Positions 33,197 to 41,583 of a stretch of DNA of 41,583 nucleotides are shown here, piece by piece. The stretch's first letter is position 1. Each line of letters begins with the position of its first letter. The stretch is from JBDIVL01 sp039794405 (lineage in GTDB: Bacteria > Planctomycetota > Brocadiia > Brocadiales > Brocadiaceae). Position numbers and translations under genes: made by a program. Below the pieces are notes generated by a model. It saw nothing but the letters and a program-made list of their open reading frames with translations. It had not been told where the DNA came from and searched no databases. The stretch spans positions 1-41,583 of the forward strand of contig JBDIVL010000035.1 in NCBI GenBank assembly GCA_039794405.1, in the 5' to 3' direction.

Positions 33197-34552
33197 TTAT
33201 TGTGAACTCGAGTGGCCTTTTAAAAATAATTTTTTTATCATCGGTAAAAACTTTAACATAACAATTATCAAGAAATCAAAGTATCTTAAAGATGGATTGG
33301 AATAAAACATATTTTTTAAATCACTTTCATTATCCGGTAAAGGATCGGTGTTTTTTGTTATAATGCCCTTTTTTAGTGCATACTGAAAAGCTTTCGTTTC
33401 AGGTTCTAATCTGATCCAATTCAGAAATGGCCCGCCCCTTCCCCGGAGGAGCAACTTTGCTTTTAAATAAAAAAGAATCGTTTTAAGAATTCCTGTAAAA
33501 GTCTCTCCCGGAGGGTTTACAAATATGCTATAAGTTACATTCAGAGCACTTAACTCTTTGTCTCCGGTAAACAGTTTAAGGCTATCTTTAATATCCTTTT
33601 CGTCTAATTCTTTCTGTAAGGCGTTTAAGGCGCTTTGTGAGACTGCATCAGGTGAAAATGTAATGTTTGTACAACCTGCCTCAATCGCAAGAAGCAAAAA
33701 ATCCTTTGATATGTGTTTAAGCTCCATCCACGCAGACCATTTTAATTTCAACCCTCTTTTTATAATTTCTTTACAAAGTTCTTCTGAGTTTTTTAGTGGC
33801 ACATTGAAAACCCCGTCGGCAAACATAAATTGCTTGATATGATACTGCCTGACTAAGTATTCTATTTCATCACAAACATCTTTTGTCTCTCTTATTCTTA
33901 ACACATTGCCATTCAACTGAGGGTAGTTGCAATACGTACATTTTAAAGGACATCCTCTCCTTGTTTGAATACCAAGGCTTTCTATATGATTTAAATAGGG
34001 GGTGATGTTGAAAAAATCTCTTTTAGGGATAGGCAGTTTCTTGAAGTCAGGCAAAGGCCTAAAACCGGTAAATAGCACTTTCTTTTCAGTGCGAATATAT
34101 ATGCCACGAACTGATCCAGGTTTACCCAGATTATCTAGCAATTCAGGAAAGCTCTCCTCCCCTTCCAGATAAATTCCAAAATCAATCGAAGGATTTCTTT
34201 CCATAATCTTCTCAGCAAACATGGAAAATCCGGCCCCACCAACGATAATTTTCGTGTCAGGCACCGTTTTACGTATCTTTTCTAAGAGATATTGAAAATG
34301 CTTATAGTAGTAAAAAGGCGCGATTCGATATTGATTATCGATATTCCTTAAAGAAACACCAATAATATCCGGGGAAAAATTTATAATACGGGTTTCTAAT
34401 TCCTCATAAGGGTTTGCAGTTGTATTGGGGTCGAATATCTGGACTTCATGACCACGCTGGTATGCAGCAGTGGATATATAAGCGAGTCCCAATGGATAAA
34501 CGGGAAAATATTTGTTGTGACCGAGATAGGATTGTATAAGAAATACTTTCAT
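33197..34552 (-). CDS. B12-binding-domain/radical-SAM protein
   Basis: This 451-residue protein has an N-terminal cobalamin-binding-like domain (1-145: PLGLAYISTAAYQRGHEVQIFDPN, KIIVGGAGFSMFAEK, YLEGEESFPELL) without DxHxxG. The radical-SAM barrel has C201, C205 and C208 (RRGCPLKCTYC), FADGVFNVP and a SPDAVSQSALNALQKELDEKD block. The C-terminus has a hydrophobic, basic tail (about 420-445) that may touch the membrane, suggesting a lipid-linked substrate (inference). Its ATG overlaps the TGA of the acyltransferase gene (ATGA). It is one of three proteins of this class in the locus and is only distantly similar to the other two. Confidence 0.85.
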   Translation of the reverse strand: MKVFLIQSYLGHNKYFPVYPLGLAYISTAAYQRGHEVQIFDPNTTANPYEELETRIINFSPDIIGVSLRNIDNQYRIAPFYYYKHFQYLLEKIRKTVPDTKIIVGGAGFSMFAEKIMERNPSIDFGIYLEGEESFPELLDNLGKPGSVRGIYIRTEKKVLFTGFRPLPDFKKLPIPKRDFFNITPYLNHIESLGIQTRRGCPLKCTYCNYPQLNGNVLRIRETKDVCDEIEYLVRQYHIKQFMFADGVFNVPLKNSEELCKEIIKRGLKLKWSAWMELKHISKDFLLLAIEAGCTNITFSPDAVSQSALNALQKELDEKDIKDSLKLFTGDKELSALNVTYSIFVNPPGETFTGILKTILFYLKAKLLLRGRGGPFLNWIRLEPETKAFQYALKKGIITKNTDPLPDNESDLKNMFYSNPSLRYFDFLIIVMLKFLPMIKKLFLKGHSSSQ

Positions 34553-35529
34553 AATGAAATAAGTTCCTTCTTTGTATCCGTATCGTTGAGTTTCAAAACA
34601 TATCCAAGTTCAGGAAGCGGATATTTCCTTATCGTATATAAATAACGTGCATAATGGTCCGGGTAACTTTGAACATAGTGCTCAAAAAGCCTGGTGTAGC
34701 TTTTCATCCACATATCGATAAACGCTTCCTTACCAAAACCGTTATTCAGATTAGCAACGGGTTCATGTATTACAATTTTATGTTTATTGTCTTTTTGTCT
34801 GACAATAAATATGGGCAAAGACGGCGCTTCTGTACTCAGGGATAAGGATGCCCCTCCGGTAGAAAGCAACAGAGTACCGTTTAAAAATGGCATGGACATC
34901 CGTTTCCCTCCGATAATTCCGTCTAATGAAATTACCACGATCTCATTGTTCGCTAATACCCTATAGATTTGTCTTATGGACTTTCCCTCGTCCAGATAAA
35001 TAAATTTTGCAGGGAGAGAAGATTCGCTTTCCAGCTCCAGCTTCATGATAATGTTATGGGAAGATGCCTCCGTATCTTTTTCAAATGTTAAGGGGTTTGC
35101 AGCAATCTGGTGCACTTTGTAGCCGTTGTACCCGAGCGCAGGCAGAATTATCTTCCACGAGCCAAAATGCGTTATACAAAGTATGGCGCCTTTCCCTTTA
35201 TCAAGGGCATTTTGAAGATGTTCAAATCCTTCGAAATACGATATTTTGTTGATTTTATTTCGGTTCAGTTTTGGAAATGTCCAGATCTCAAGGAGGTCTT
35301 TTCTGAAATTTTGCATAGTACGCCGGAGTATTATATCCAAATCAGGCTCTGATAAATTTCCAAATAATACCCTTAGATCATTTTTAATAATTTGAGTCTT
35401 TCCACCAATCAGTATATAACCAGAAAGATTGCCTATTATATAAAGGACTTTTAACGGTAAATAGGGCAGAATAAACCTTATTGAATACAGAAAAAGGGTT
35501 TTGAAAAAATTTGTTATAGCTTGTTCCAT
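34549..35529 (-). CDS. LpxL/HtrB-like acyltransferase with altered catalytic motif
   Basis: This 326-residue protein has the lipid A late acyltransferase layout: an N-terminal hydrophobic segment, RRTMQNFRKDLLEIW, GKGAILCITHFGSWKIILPALG, then the DGIIGGKRMSMPFLNGTLLLSTGG block. LpxL-type enzymes use an HxxxxD/E pair in which the acid activates His. Here H121 is present but the fifth residue after it is K126 (codon AAG), not D or E. It may use another base, have a changed reaction, or be inactive. Relatives add acyl chains to lipid A or other glycolipids at the inner membrane. It is coupled to the following radical-SAM gene by an ATGA overlap. Confidence 0.8.
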   Translation of the reverse strand: MEQAITNFFKTLFLYSIRFILPYLPLKVLYIIGNLSGYILIGGKTQIIKNDLRVLFGNLSEPDLDIILRRTMQNFRKDLLEIWTFPKLNRNKINKISYFEGFEHLQNALDKGKGAILCITHFGSWKIILPALGYNGYKVHQIAANPLTFEKDTEASSHNIIMKLELESESSLPAKFIYLDEGKSIRQIYRVLANNEIVVISLDGIIGGKRMSMPFLNGTLLLSTGGASLSLSTEAPSLPIFIVRQKDNKHKIVIHEPVANLNNGFGKEAFIDMWMKSYTRLFEHYVQSYPDHYARYLYTIRKYPLPELGYVLKLNDTDTKKELISL

Positions 35530-35570
35530 AGTTATATTATGTAGTTTATATATGTGTCATTCCAAAAATT

Positions 35571-37025
35571 TCAATGAACGATAGCATACCTTCCTTGTAC
35601 AGGTGTTTTTTGTGTTTGTAAAGTCCCGGAGCAATGGGCGAGGTTGAATAATGCCATGCCAATCCCTAAAATCATCCATAAAGTTTCATCGAAGTATACC
35701 ATATCAACCATACCGAAACAGAGCGTAGAAATCATTCCCGAAGCAAGACAAAGTAACATGGTTTGATAGTATGGATCTATAGGCTTCGCAGTAATTATTT
35801 TAATGGAATAGAAGAACTTTACTAATAGCCATAACCAGATTGAGAATCCAATAATACCGAGTTCAAAAAAAACCGAGAGGAATATATTATGGGATGGAAC
35901 CATTTCTCCAATTCCATATCCTAAACCGGATGTTTTATCCCACATATCTGATAAAGTTTGATTCCATATAATAGCACGCGTTTCTGCCGATCCTCCACCG
36001 ATAGACTTGCTAACTCCCGATACATTTTTTCCAAGTTCAACGAACCGAACCAAAGGAAATAAAACAATGATAGTGACAAAAGTTATAACTATTGCAGTCA
36101 GAAAATATCCTCTCAATGGCTTATAATTTATGTATAGGAAGGTAAGCCCGGCTAAAAGCCCAAGTAGACCACCTTTAGAAATCGTGGAGAGTTGTCCCGC
36201 TGTTAATAGCAGCACGACGAGAAGAAAAGCAACTTTTTTTTTCCCTTTTGCTAAGAGGAATAGACCAACGGCCAAGATAATAGACAGATTGAGAAAATAT
36301 GCCGTACTTTGGGTATAACTTAATCCATGTCCCCGCACTTTAGGTATGGTATTCCACTGAAATGACAAATGAAAGTTACCATATTGAAATATCGGAAATG
36401 AATGCTCATCGCAGTGCAGTGAGGTTATTGCCAGGACCGCATTAATTATACCAAGGAAAATGAAAGCACTGATTGTAAAAGTGAACATTTTTCTTGTCCG
36501 AATCAAACTCACGGAGAGGTAAAAACCAAATAAAGCGCCTAATAAAGGCACTGATTCAATGAATAATCCCTTTAATGAAGATGCCCACAGGGAGGATAAA
36601 GCAATCCATAAGAAAAATAGTTTTACAGGAAGGTCTATCGGGGTTTGTGGGTAAGGCTCCCGTGCCTTTGCACATTTAGCCATGATACAGGAAATAAAAG
36701 CTATAAACAACATGATATCATTAATTATAAAAGGGATCATTTTTATATTTGAATGATGCGCTTCGATATATTTAATAACAAAAGGAAGGTGTTCTGATGT
36801 TGTAGTAGAAATTAAAAATAGTTGATTTGCTAAAGTAAGAACAGCTAAAGTGTAAGAAAATTCAGGCCATAGTATAAGAAATATTAGCCCCGTCATTCCA
36901 ACAAACACCGGTATAATATATTGGGGCATTAAGATCGTTGTATATCCAAGAAAAGCTTCGAATGAAATAAGAAAAATCCATATCCATTTAGACTTTAGGA
37001 AACGGATGTTTATCAATTTATTCAT
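35571..37025 (-). CDS. O-antigen ligase/polymerase family membrane protein (Wzy/WaaL-like)
   Basis: This 484-residue protein has about 11-12 hydrophobic segments. The family signature lies in the C-terminal half: the large loop RGHGLSYTQSTAYFLNLS, SKGGLLGLLAGL, then GSAETRAIIWNQTLSDMWDKTSGLGYGIGEMVPSHNIFLSVFFELGIIGF. Both Wzy polymerases and WaaL ligases share this domain and cannot be separated by sequence alone. With a Wzx flippase and Wzz co-polymerase in the same operon, a Wzy polymerase is the more natural reading. It begins 18 bases after the Wzz/kinase gene. Confidence 0.85.
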   Translation of the reverse strand: MNKLINIRFLKSKWIWIFLISFEAFLGYTTILMPQYIIPVFVGMTGLIFLILWPEFSYTLAVLTLANQLFLISTTTSEHLPFVIKYIEAHHSNIKMIPFIINDIMLFIAFISCIMAKCAKAREPYPQTPIDLPVKLFFLWIALSSLWASSLKGLFIESVPLLGALFGFYLSVSLIRTRKMFTFTISAFIFLGIINAVLAITSLHCDEHSFPIFQYGNFHLSFQWNTIPKVRGHGLSYTQSTAYFLNLSIILAVGLFLLAKGKKKVAFLLVVLLLTAGQLSTISKGGLLGLLAGLTFLYINYKPLRGYFLTAIVITFVTIIVLFPLVRFVELGKNVSGVSKSIGGGSAETRAIIWNQTLSDMWDKTSGLGYGIGEMVPSHNIFLSVFFELGIIGFSIWLWLLVKFFYSIKIITAKPIDPYYQTMLLCLASGMISTLCFGMVDMVYFDETLWMILGIGMALFNLAHCSGTLQTQKTPVQGRYAIVH

Positions 37026-37043
37026 AGATAGATTATATGTTTT

Positions 37044-39116
37044 TCATATCGTTAGAGCTTTATTAAATATCGTGCCGGCACAAGGCGGATTAATTTTCTG
37101 GATAATTTTTAAAGTCTCTTGGAGCTTATCGGCAGAAACGTGACCTGATGCTACAACAAGAAGAATAACGTCTGCAAAATTTGATACAATAAAGGCATCA
37201 TTCCCATCACTTATGGCAGGTGTATCGAAAATAATCCAGTTAAATCCTGCTTTAGCACCTCTTATTAATTCTGAGAGATTTGCTGGAGTAATGATTTTTA
37301 AAGGATTAGAAAAAAAAGAACCGCATGGGATTATTTTTAAATTATCATGACTTGTAGGCTGAATAACTTCTTGTAATGTTTTTCTTCTACTAAGATAATC
37401 AGCCAAACCAACAGAGTTTGAAATTCCAAAAAACTTGTGTATTGAAGGATATCTAAGATTAGAATCAATAAGAAGCACTCCATGGCCTGCTTCTGCTAAA
37501 ACTAAGGACAAATTCTTATTAATAATAGTTTTACCTTCTTCCCGATTTGTGCTTAATGCAACGATAACACCAGGATTTTCTTTCTTCTGGGTGAAAAAAT
37601 CCAAATGCGTTTTTATATTCCAAAAATGATCAGTAAATTCAGGTGATATTTTTCCTTCAATTGTTCTTTCCTTTACTTTTGGTACAACCCTCCATATAGG
37701 TGGAGTTGTGAGCTGGATGAGATCCTTTTCCGTTCTGATCTTATCGTTTGTATATTCTAACAACAAGGTTAAAAGGAAACCAAACATAGAGCCTAACACT
37801 AAAGCGGCAGCTAAGTTCAGCTTTTTTCTGGGGAAGAAAATGTCTTTTTTGATGTTAACAGAGGATCTTGCAGGCTGAATTATAGCGGCATTTGCAATGT
37901 TAATATTTTCGGCAACTTTGGCGTACTCTAAGTTCTGTTTGATTGTTCTGTACATATTATTCAAAATATCAACCTCTCTGTTAAGCCTGTTCAATTTTCC
38001 CTCTTTTTTGGCGATGTTCTCAAGCTCTTTATAATATTTTGCTATCGTTTTATCTAAAAATTCTTTTCTTACAGCGAAGGTTACGATATCGATTTCTGTA
38101 TCACCATAGCGTTCAATTAGATTTTGATAATATGGATTTGTCGATACCGTTTCTGATGAGAAAGTTTTTGTTATTTCTTCCTTAATAATCTTTTCCAAGG
38201 CGTCGACCTGTGCAAGAGTTGCCTTTACGTCAGGATGTTCAAATTTTAATTCTAGTAATTGTCTGGCTAACTGAAGCTTCAAGGTGCGTAGTTCACTCTT
38301 ATGCTCTGTAATACTGGGGTTAGCTTCTATAGTTTCCGAGCTTTTATAAAATTCAGGCACAGTGTTAAGTGTCTTTTTAATAGAACCAAGTAAAGAAATA
38401 GATTCAGCCAGAGACATTTCGGCATTTTCACATTGAGTTTTTGTGCTGTAGAGAGATTCAATGAGATTCGTAGACTGATTGGTAATATCAGATGCTATGT
38501 TTTTTGTCTTGTATCGTTCAACAGAATTTTCAGCAAGCCGAAGCCTTCTGACCATATCCTTATGTTGCCGCTCCAAAATATGGCGTGCAATACGAGCTTC
38601 TTCCTTATATTCTTTACATAATAAATCGATACATGCGTTTGCCAGCGCATTAGTAAGTTTGACCGACTGTTCTAAGTCGTCTGAATACCCAGTAATCTCT
38701 ATGGTTTCAGAGCCACCAACCTGTTTTATTTTAAAACCTTTTTTTTGCCGTAGTAACTTCGGTATTTTAAATAAACTTATCTGCAAATCTTTTGCATCAA
38801 AGGTTCTTCCTTTTCTATCCCGTAAATCAAACTCTTTTATTATCTTTGATATAATAGGAGATGCGAAGAATAAGGATATAAGTGTGTCAGGCACGTTTCT
38901 CGCTTCGACGTAAGAGAGTCTGCCTGATTCCTCGGGGAGATTACCGATAAAATCAGTTTGTAGATTTCTGGTGTTGATAACAACTTTGGCAGACGTCTTA
39001 TAAATCGGTTTAGAAATATAAACAAGAAGTAATGAAACAAAAAAAATTACTGATACTGATTGTATAAAAATCCATTTCCACTTTATAAGAATTTCCCAAT
39101 ATCTTCTAAATTCCAT
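37044..39116 (-). CDS. Wzz/Wzc-type polysaccharide co-polymerase fused to a BY-kinase-like ATPase
   Basis: This 690-residue protein has a Wzz domain (1 to about 110, first membrane segment about 18-35), a long periplasmic coiled coil (about 160-400), a second membrane segment (LNLAAALVLGSMFGFLLTLLLEY, about 430-455) and a cytoplasmic ATPase. The ATPase has Walker A STNREEGKT (522-530), Walker A' LLIDSNLRYP with D551, and Walker B IIFDTP with D631. These proteins set polymer length in Wzx/Wzy systems. The C-terminal Tyr cluster that BY-kinases phosphorylate is missing: the protein ends shortly after PPCAGTIFNKA, with no Tyr in the last 115 residues. It either acts without self-phosphorylation or modifies another protein. 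Confidence 0.88.
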   Translation of the reverse strand: MEFRRYWEILIKWKWIFIQSVSVIFFVSLLLVYISKPIYKTSAKVVINTRNLQTDFIGNLPEESGRLSYVEARNVPDTLISLFFASPIISKIIKEFDLRDRKGRTFDAKDLQISLFKIPKLLRQKKGFKIKQVGGSETIEITGYSDDLEQSVKLTNALANACIDLLCKEYKEEARIARHILERQHKDMVRRLRLAENSVERYKTKNIASDITNQSTNLIESLYSTKTQCENAEMSLAESISLLGSIKKTLNTVPEFYKSSETIEANPSITEHKSELRTLKLQLARQLLELKFEHPDVKATLAQVDALEKIIKEEITKTFSSETVSTNPYYQNLIERYGDTEIDIVTFAVRKEFLDKTIAKYYKELENIAKKEGKLNRLNREVDILNNMYRTIKQNLEYAKVAENINIANAAIIQPARSSVNIKKDIFFPRKKLNLAAALVLGSMFGFLLTLLLEYTNDKIRTEKDLIQLTTPPIWRVVPKVKERTIEGKISPEFTDHFWNIKTHLDFFTQKKENPGVIVALSTNREEGKTIINKNLSLVLAEAGHGVLLIDSNLRYPSIHKFFGISNSVGLADYLSRRKTLQEVIQPTSHDNLKIIPCGSFFSNPLKIITPANLSELIRGAKAGFNWIIFDTPAISDGNDAFIVSNFADVILLVVASGHVSADKLQETLKIIQKINPPCAGTIFNKALTI

Positions 39117-39147
39117 GAAATTAGCTTCACCTTTTTAGCTCACTTCT

Positions 39148-40623
39148 TCAAGTAGCCTTTTTTTTCAATTGTTTTATGTATTTCACTGCAGCAACTAATA
39201 TTTTTAGTACCCTGGTTGCAGTTTTACTTTCGAAAATAGTAATCATGTGTTTGTTTAGTAAAGGTTTAATTAAAAAATTTGGTACGCCGTAATTGAATAA
39301 ATAAAAAATGAGATTCAAGTATCGGACTTGGATAAATTGGAATTGTTTCCTGTAAACATCTTTTTCTTCATCAGTTATTATGCCGTCTTTTTTTGCCTTA
39401 TGATAGAGCTCTGTGCCAGGGAAAAAAATAAGGGAAAAAAGCTGTAGATGAAGCGGACGTGGAAGCTTCAGGATAAATGTGAGCGTTTCCGCAATATCTT
39501 CCTTTGTTTCGTATGGATTGTCGAGGATAAAATCATAAATAGCAGTAACGGAACTTTTAAATTTATGTATATTCTGGGCAGCCTTTAAGACGATCTCGTT
39601 GCTAGTTGTCCTATGGTATAACTTTCTCGTCCTGTCGCATGCAGTCTCAATTCCCATTTGAATTTCATACATCCCCGCATCAACAAGATAGGATAATTTT
39701 TCTTCTGTAATGGTACTCGGACTACCCAAACACCGGAAGGGAAGACCTATTTTTTCCTTATACAATTTACTGAATACTTTCATTTCTTCTGTGGTTAGAA
39801 CGAAGAAAGAATCATCTGATATTTGAACCCCCTCAATAAAATCATACACGCTCACTATTCTTCTAATCTCTTCTACAACAAGTTCGGGCGCACGCCGTCT
39901 TAAATATTTTTGCCCTTCATACATTCCACGAAAAGACATGCAATAACTACAACGATGCGGACACCCTCTTGTAGTCATGGTCATATAAGAAGGTTTCTGT
40001 GACAAGGGGTCTTTAAAAAGAAATCTTTCTAAAGCCGAGGTATCCAATCGGATCATCATGTTTATATTTTTATCCCAAATATAGCTGTTTTCTGTGGAAT
40101 AATCAGGGAATGGAAGAGTGTTTAAATCTTCTTTGAGAGGTCTCAGCTCATTTCTCGTGATACCCCCATTATGTTTGAACCAAAAATTCTTTGTGTTTAA
40201 ATAGTTTTCCTTGTTCTCCATTCTTCCTAATAGTTCAGCAATCGCTTCCTCACCTTCGCCTAAACAGACTATATCGCAATATCGTAATGACTCATCGGGT
40301 TTAATCGTCGGGTGAATCCCCCCCCACATTACGGGTATACCCAGCTTACTTTTTATTACCTGCGTAAGTTGAACAGCCCTATCAAAGTGGCAGGTAAAGA
40401 GGGAAATACCGATAAGATGAGAATCTCTGCACAGTTCAATTATTTGTTTTATACAGGATTCGTTGAATTGATATATACTGCCTGAAGTTGCTTTTAGATC
40501 AAACTCTTGATCAGAGAGAAAAAGTAACTGTACTTCAAAACCAGCCTTTTTAACAAAGGCTGCAATACTTCTTACTCCAAATGCAGTAATATCGGAATAA
40601 GGGGAAATAAATGTAACTTTCAA
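39148..40623 (-). CDS. B12-binding-domain/radical-SAM protein
   Basis: This 491-residue protein has an N-terminal cobalamin-binding-like domain (1-140) with VMWGGIHPTIKPDESLRYCDIVCLGEGEEA, the classic phrase of B12/radical-SAM proteins, and no DxHxxG. The radical-SAM cluster is C221, C225 and C228 (RGCPHRCSYC), followed by VQISDDSFFV and MGIETACDRTRKLYHRTTS. The substrate is unknown; similar proteins occur in polysaccharide and lipid clusters. The start is probably TTG, with GGAGATAGGA just upstream, 14 bases after the flippase gene. It lies between the flippase and the co-polymerase, which suggests the modified compound is part of the exported glycan or its lipid carrier (inference). Confidence 0.85.
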   Translation of the reverse strand: MKVTFISPYSDITAFGVRSIAAFVKKAGFEVQLLFLSDQEFDLKATSGSIYQFNESCIKQIIELCRDSHLIGISLFTCHFDRAVQLTQVIKSKLGIPVMWGGIHPTIKPDESLRYCDIVCLGEGEEAIAELLGRMENKENYLNTKNFWFKHNGGITRNELRPLKEDLNTLPFPDYSTENSYIWDKNINMMIRLDTSALERFLFKDPLSQKPSYMTMTTRGCPHRCSYCMSFRGMYEGQKYLRRRAPELVVEEIRRIVSVYDFIEGVQISDDSFFVLTTEEMKVFSKLYKEKIGLPFRCLGSPSTITEEKLSYLVDAGMYEIQMGIETACDRTRKLYHRTTSNEIVLKAAQNIHKFKSSVTAIYDFILDNPYETKEDIAETLTFILKLPRPLHLQLFSLIFFPGTELYHKAKKDGIITDEEKDVYRKQFQFIQVRYLNLIFYLFNYGVPNFLIKPLLNKHMITIFESKTATRVLKILVAAVKYIKQLKKKAT

Positions 40624-40637
40624 TTTCCTATCTCCAA

Positions 40638-41583
40638 TTAACTTTCAGAGTGTCTAGTTTTGTAAGGAAACAATAAATTTTTTGCTAATTCTATGTCCTC
40701 AATAGGAAATACCCGGGTTATTAGCAAAGATGACATATAAATGATAATACCGGCTGGCAAGGTTATAAATGGATTTGTATCGTGAAAACAAGCAATAAAC
40801 AAAGCCATTGCGCCGGCACAAAGGGCAGGCTTTATAAAAGTATATATAAGGTTTAGACATCCCAGACTTTGAGAGACAAAATAAAATGTCAAAACAAAAT
40901 AGGTACCGTAACATGCAGTAGTAGCAATGCTCGCGCCGAGAAAACCGTATTCTGGTATTAAAATCAGATCAAAAATGAGATTTACCAGAAAGGCGATGGC
41001 TGTACTGATAGTACTTAAACGCTGTTTCTTTATAGAAATGAGTGTGAAAGTATTTAATGAATTCAAAAAGAGAAATACAATAGACAGCCCCATGATCCTT
41101 AAAGCATTTGTTGAGGCCAAAAATTTTGTACCGTACGTGAATTTTAAGATGACATCTGAAAAACAGATCAATATCATACTGATGGGTATACTTATTATGT
41201 AGAGGAACTTAAATGCCTTTTTATAACTAAATACAAATTTATTCTTCTCTTCACTATTTCCCAGTTTGCATAAAATAGGAAAAATAACGGATACAAAGCT
41301 TTGAGGGACTATGATAAGCGTATATACAAATACGTATGGGACATTAAAAAAAGCTATGTCTGTGGTGTCCTTAAGCAGCTTAAGTACAAATATGTCAACT
41401 CGCAATATAGCTATAGAAAGAAACGTTGTAATGGCGATGGGCAGGGACTCATAGAAAAGGTATTTACAATATTTAAAGTCGTACTGAAATAGTGGTAAGT
41501 TATAATTTTTCAGGTACACAATTAATCCTAAAAATCCATTTATTAAATATGATATTCCTATACCTGCAAATAATGCGATAAAT
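40638..41583 (-). CDS. Wzx-type polysaccharide flippase (partial, N-terminus beyond window)
   Basis: The visible 315 codons run open to the right edge. They encode about nine hydrophobic segments of the MOP (multidrug/oligosaccharidyl-lipid/polysaccharide) flippase superfamily, with the typical block SLPIAITTFLSIAILRVDIFVLKLL...DIAFFNVPYVFVYTLIIVPQSFVSVIFP and the later IPEYGFLGASIATTACYGTYF. Wzx proteins move lipid-linked oligosaccharides across the inner membrane. A GTG at 41519 is only an internal Val codon, because the frame continues upstream with membrane-like sequence. The protein ends in a short charged tail. It is the most upstream visible gene of the minus-strand locus. Confidence 0.88.
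   Translation of the reverse strand, partial: FIALFAGIGISYLINGFLGLIVYLKNYNLPLFQYDFKYCKYLFYESLPIAITTFLSIAILRVDIFVLKLLKDTTDIAFFNVPYVFVYTLIIVPQSFVSVIFPILCKLGNSEEKNKFVFSYKKAFKFLYIISIPISMILICFSDVILKFTYGTKFLASTNALRIMGLSIVFLFLNSLNTFTLISIKKQRLSTISTAIAFLVNLIFDLILIPEYGFLGASIATTACYGTYFVLTFYFVSQSLGCLNLIYTFIKPALCAGAMALFIACFHDTNPFITLPAGIIIYMSSLLITRVFPIEDIELAKNLLFPYKTRHSES

Noticed and set aside
38479..38913. 144-codon plus-strand open frame
   Set aside because: It is antisense to the coiled-coil region of the Wzz/kinase gene and has no motif or ribosome-binding site.
40638..41519. GTG at 41519 as the start of the flippase
   Set aside because: The frame stays open to the window edge and encodes further membrane-like sequence, so the gene is cut by the edge and this GTG is an internal Val codon.
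1..41583. tRNA genes, CRISPR arrays, insertion sequences, prophage genes
   Set aside because: Reading both strands gave no TpsiC-arm/anticodon-arm pairs in order, no regularly spaced direct repeats, and no transposase, integrase or phage protein motifs.

Overview
This is a chromosomal window with low to moderate GC, dense bacterial genes and short intergenic gaps. The gene flavour suggests an anaerobic or micro-aerobic diderm: a NapH/NapG-type multi-[4Fe-4S] membrane protein, a cytoplasmic molybdopterin enzyme, short-form ThiC, an NtrC-type sigma-54 activator, several B12/radical-SAM proteins and an envelope polysaccharide locus. My best guess is a planctomycete of the anammox order Brocadiales. 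This is inference only: no hydrazine, nitrite or cytochrome c gene lies in the window, so Nitrospirota, Omnitrophota or a deltaproteobacterial lineage remain possible.

Layout. (1) 1-3267, minus strand: a dynamin-like GTPase, a secreted zinc-ribbon/TPR protein and the first 18 codons of ispF form a compact unit, with ridA upstream. (2) 3547-18957, plus strand: a housekeeping block with truA, a RimI-like acetyltransferase, a stand-alone MetG-C-like tRNA-binding protein, recN, an RluB-like pseudouridine synthase overlapping thiC, a class I amidotransferase, an 822-residue polyferredoxin fusion, rpsO-pnp, a cold-shock gene with a clear terminator, a histidine kinase/NtrC-type regulator pair, a small zinc-ribbon membrane protein and a 2-Cys peroxiredoxin behind a consensus sigma-70 promoter. 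(3) 19217-21355, minus strand: a lone molybdopterin enzyme. (4) 21461-21919: a small EF-hand protein built by internal duplication. (5) 21930-24024: a GT2 glycosyltransferase and an exported cyclophilin flanked on both sides by copies of one palindromic repeat. (6) 24025 to the right edge, all minus strand: a large polysaccharide/glycolipid locus.

The polysaccharide locus seems to consist of two units. The upstream unit (right edge to 30780) has a Wzx flippase, a B12/radical-SAM protein, a Wzz/BY-kinase fusion, an O-antigen ligase/polymerase, an LpxL-like acyltransferase, a second B12/radical-SAM protein and a secreted GH50/agarase-like protein. It ends in a hairpin-plus-T-run that contains the last stop codon. 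The downstream unit has a GT9 glycosyltransferase, a DUF362-ferredoxin protein, an FAD amine-oxidase-like protein, a SPASM radical-SAM protein and another B12/radical-SAM protein. Four radical-SAM enzymes plus an FAD enzyme and a ferredoxin-like protein in one envelope locus is the best candidate here for undescribed chemistry, such as an unusual modification of a sugar or lipid. The substrate cannot be read from the sequence.

I saw no tRNA, rRNA, CRISPR array, insertion sequence or prophage gene. Short palindromic repeats of at least three kinds sit in the intergenic gaps.
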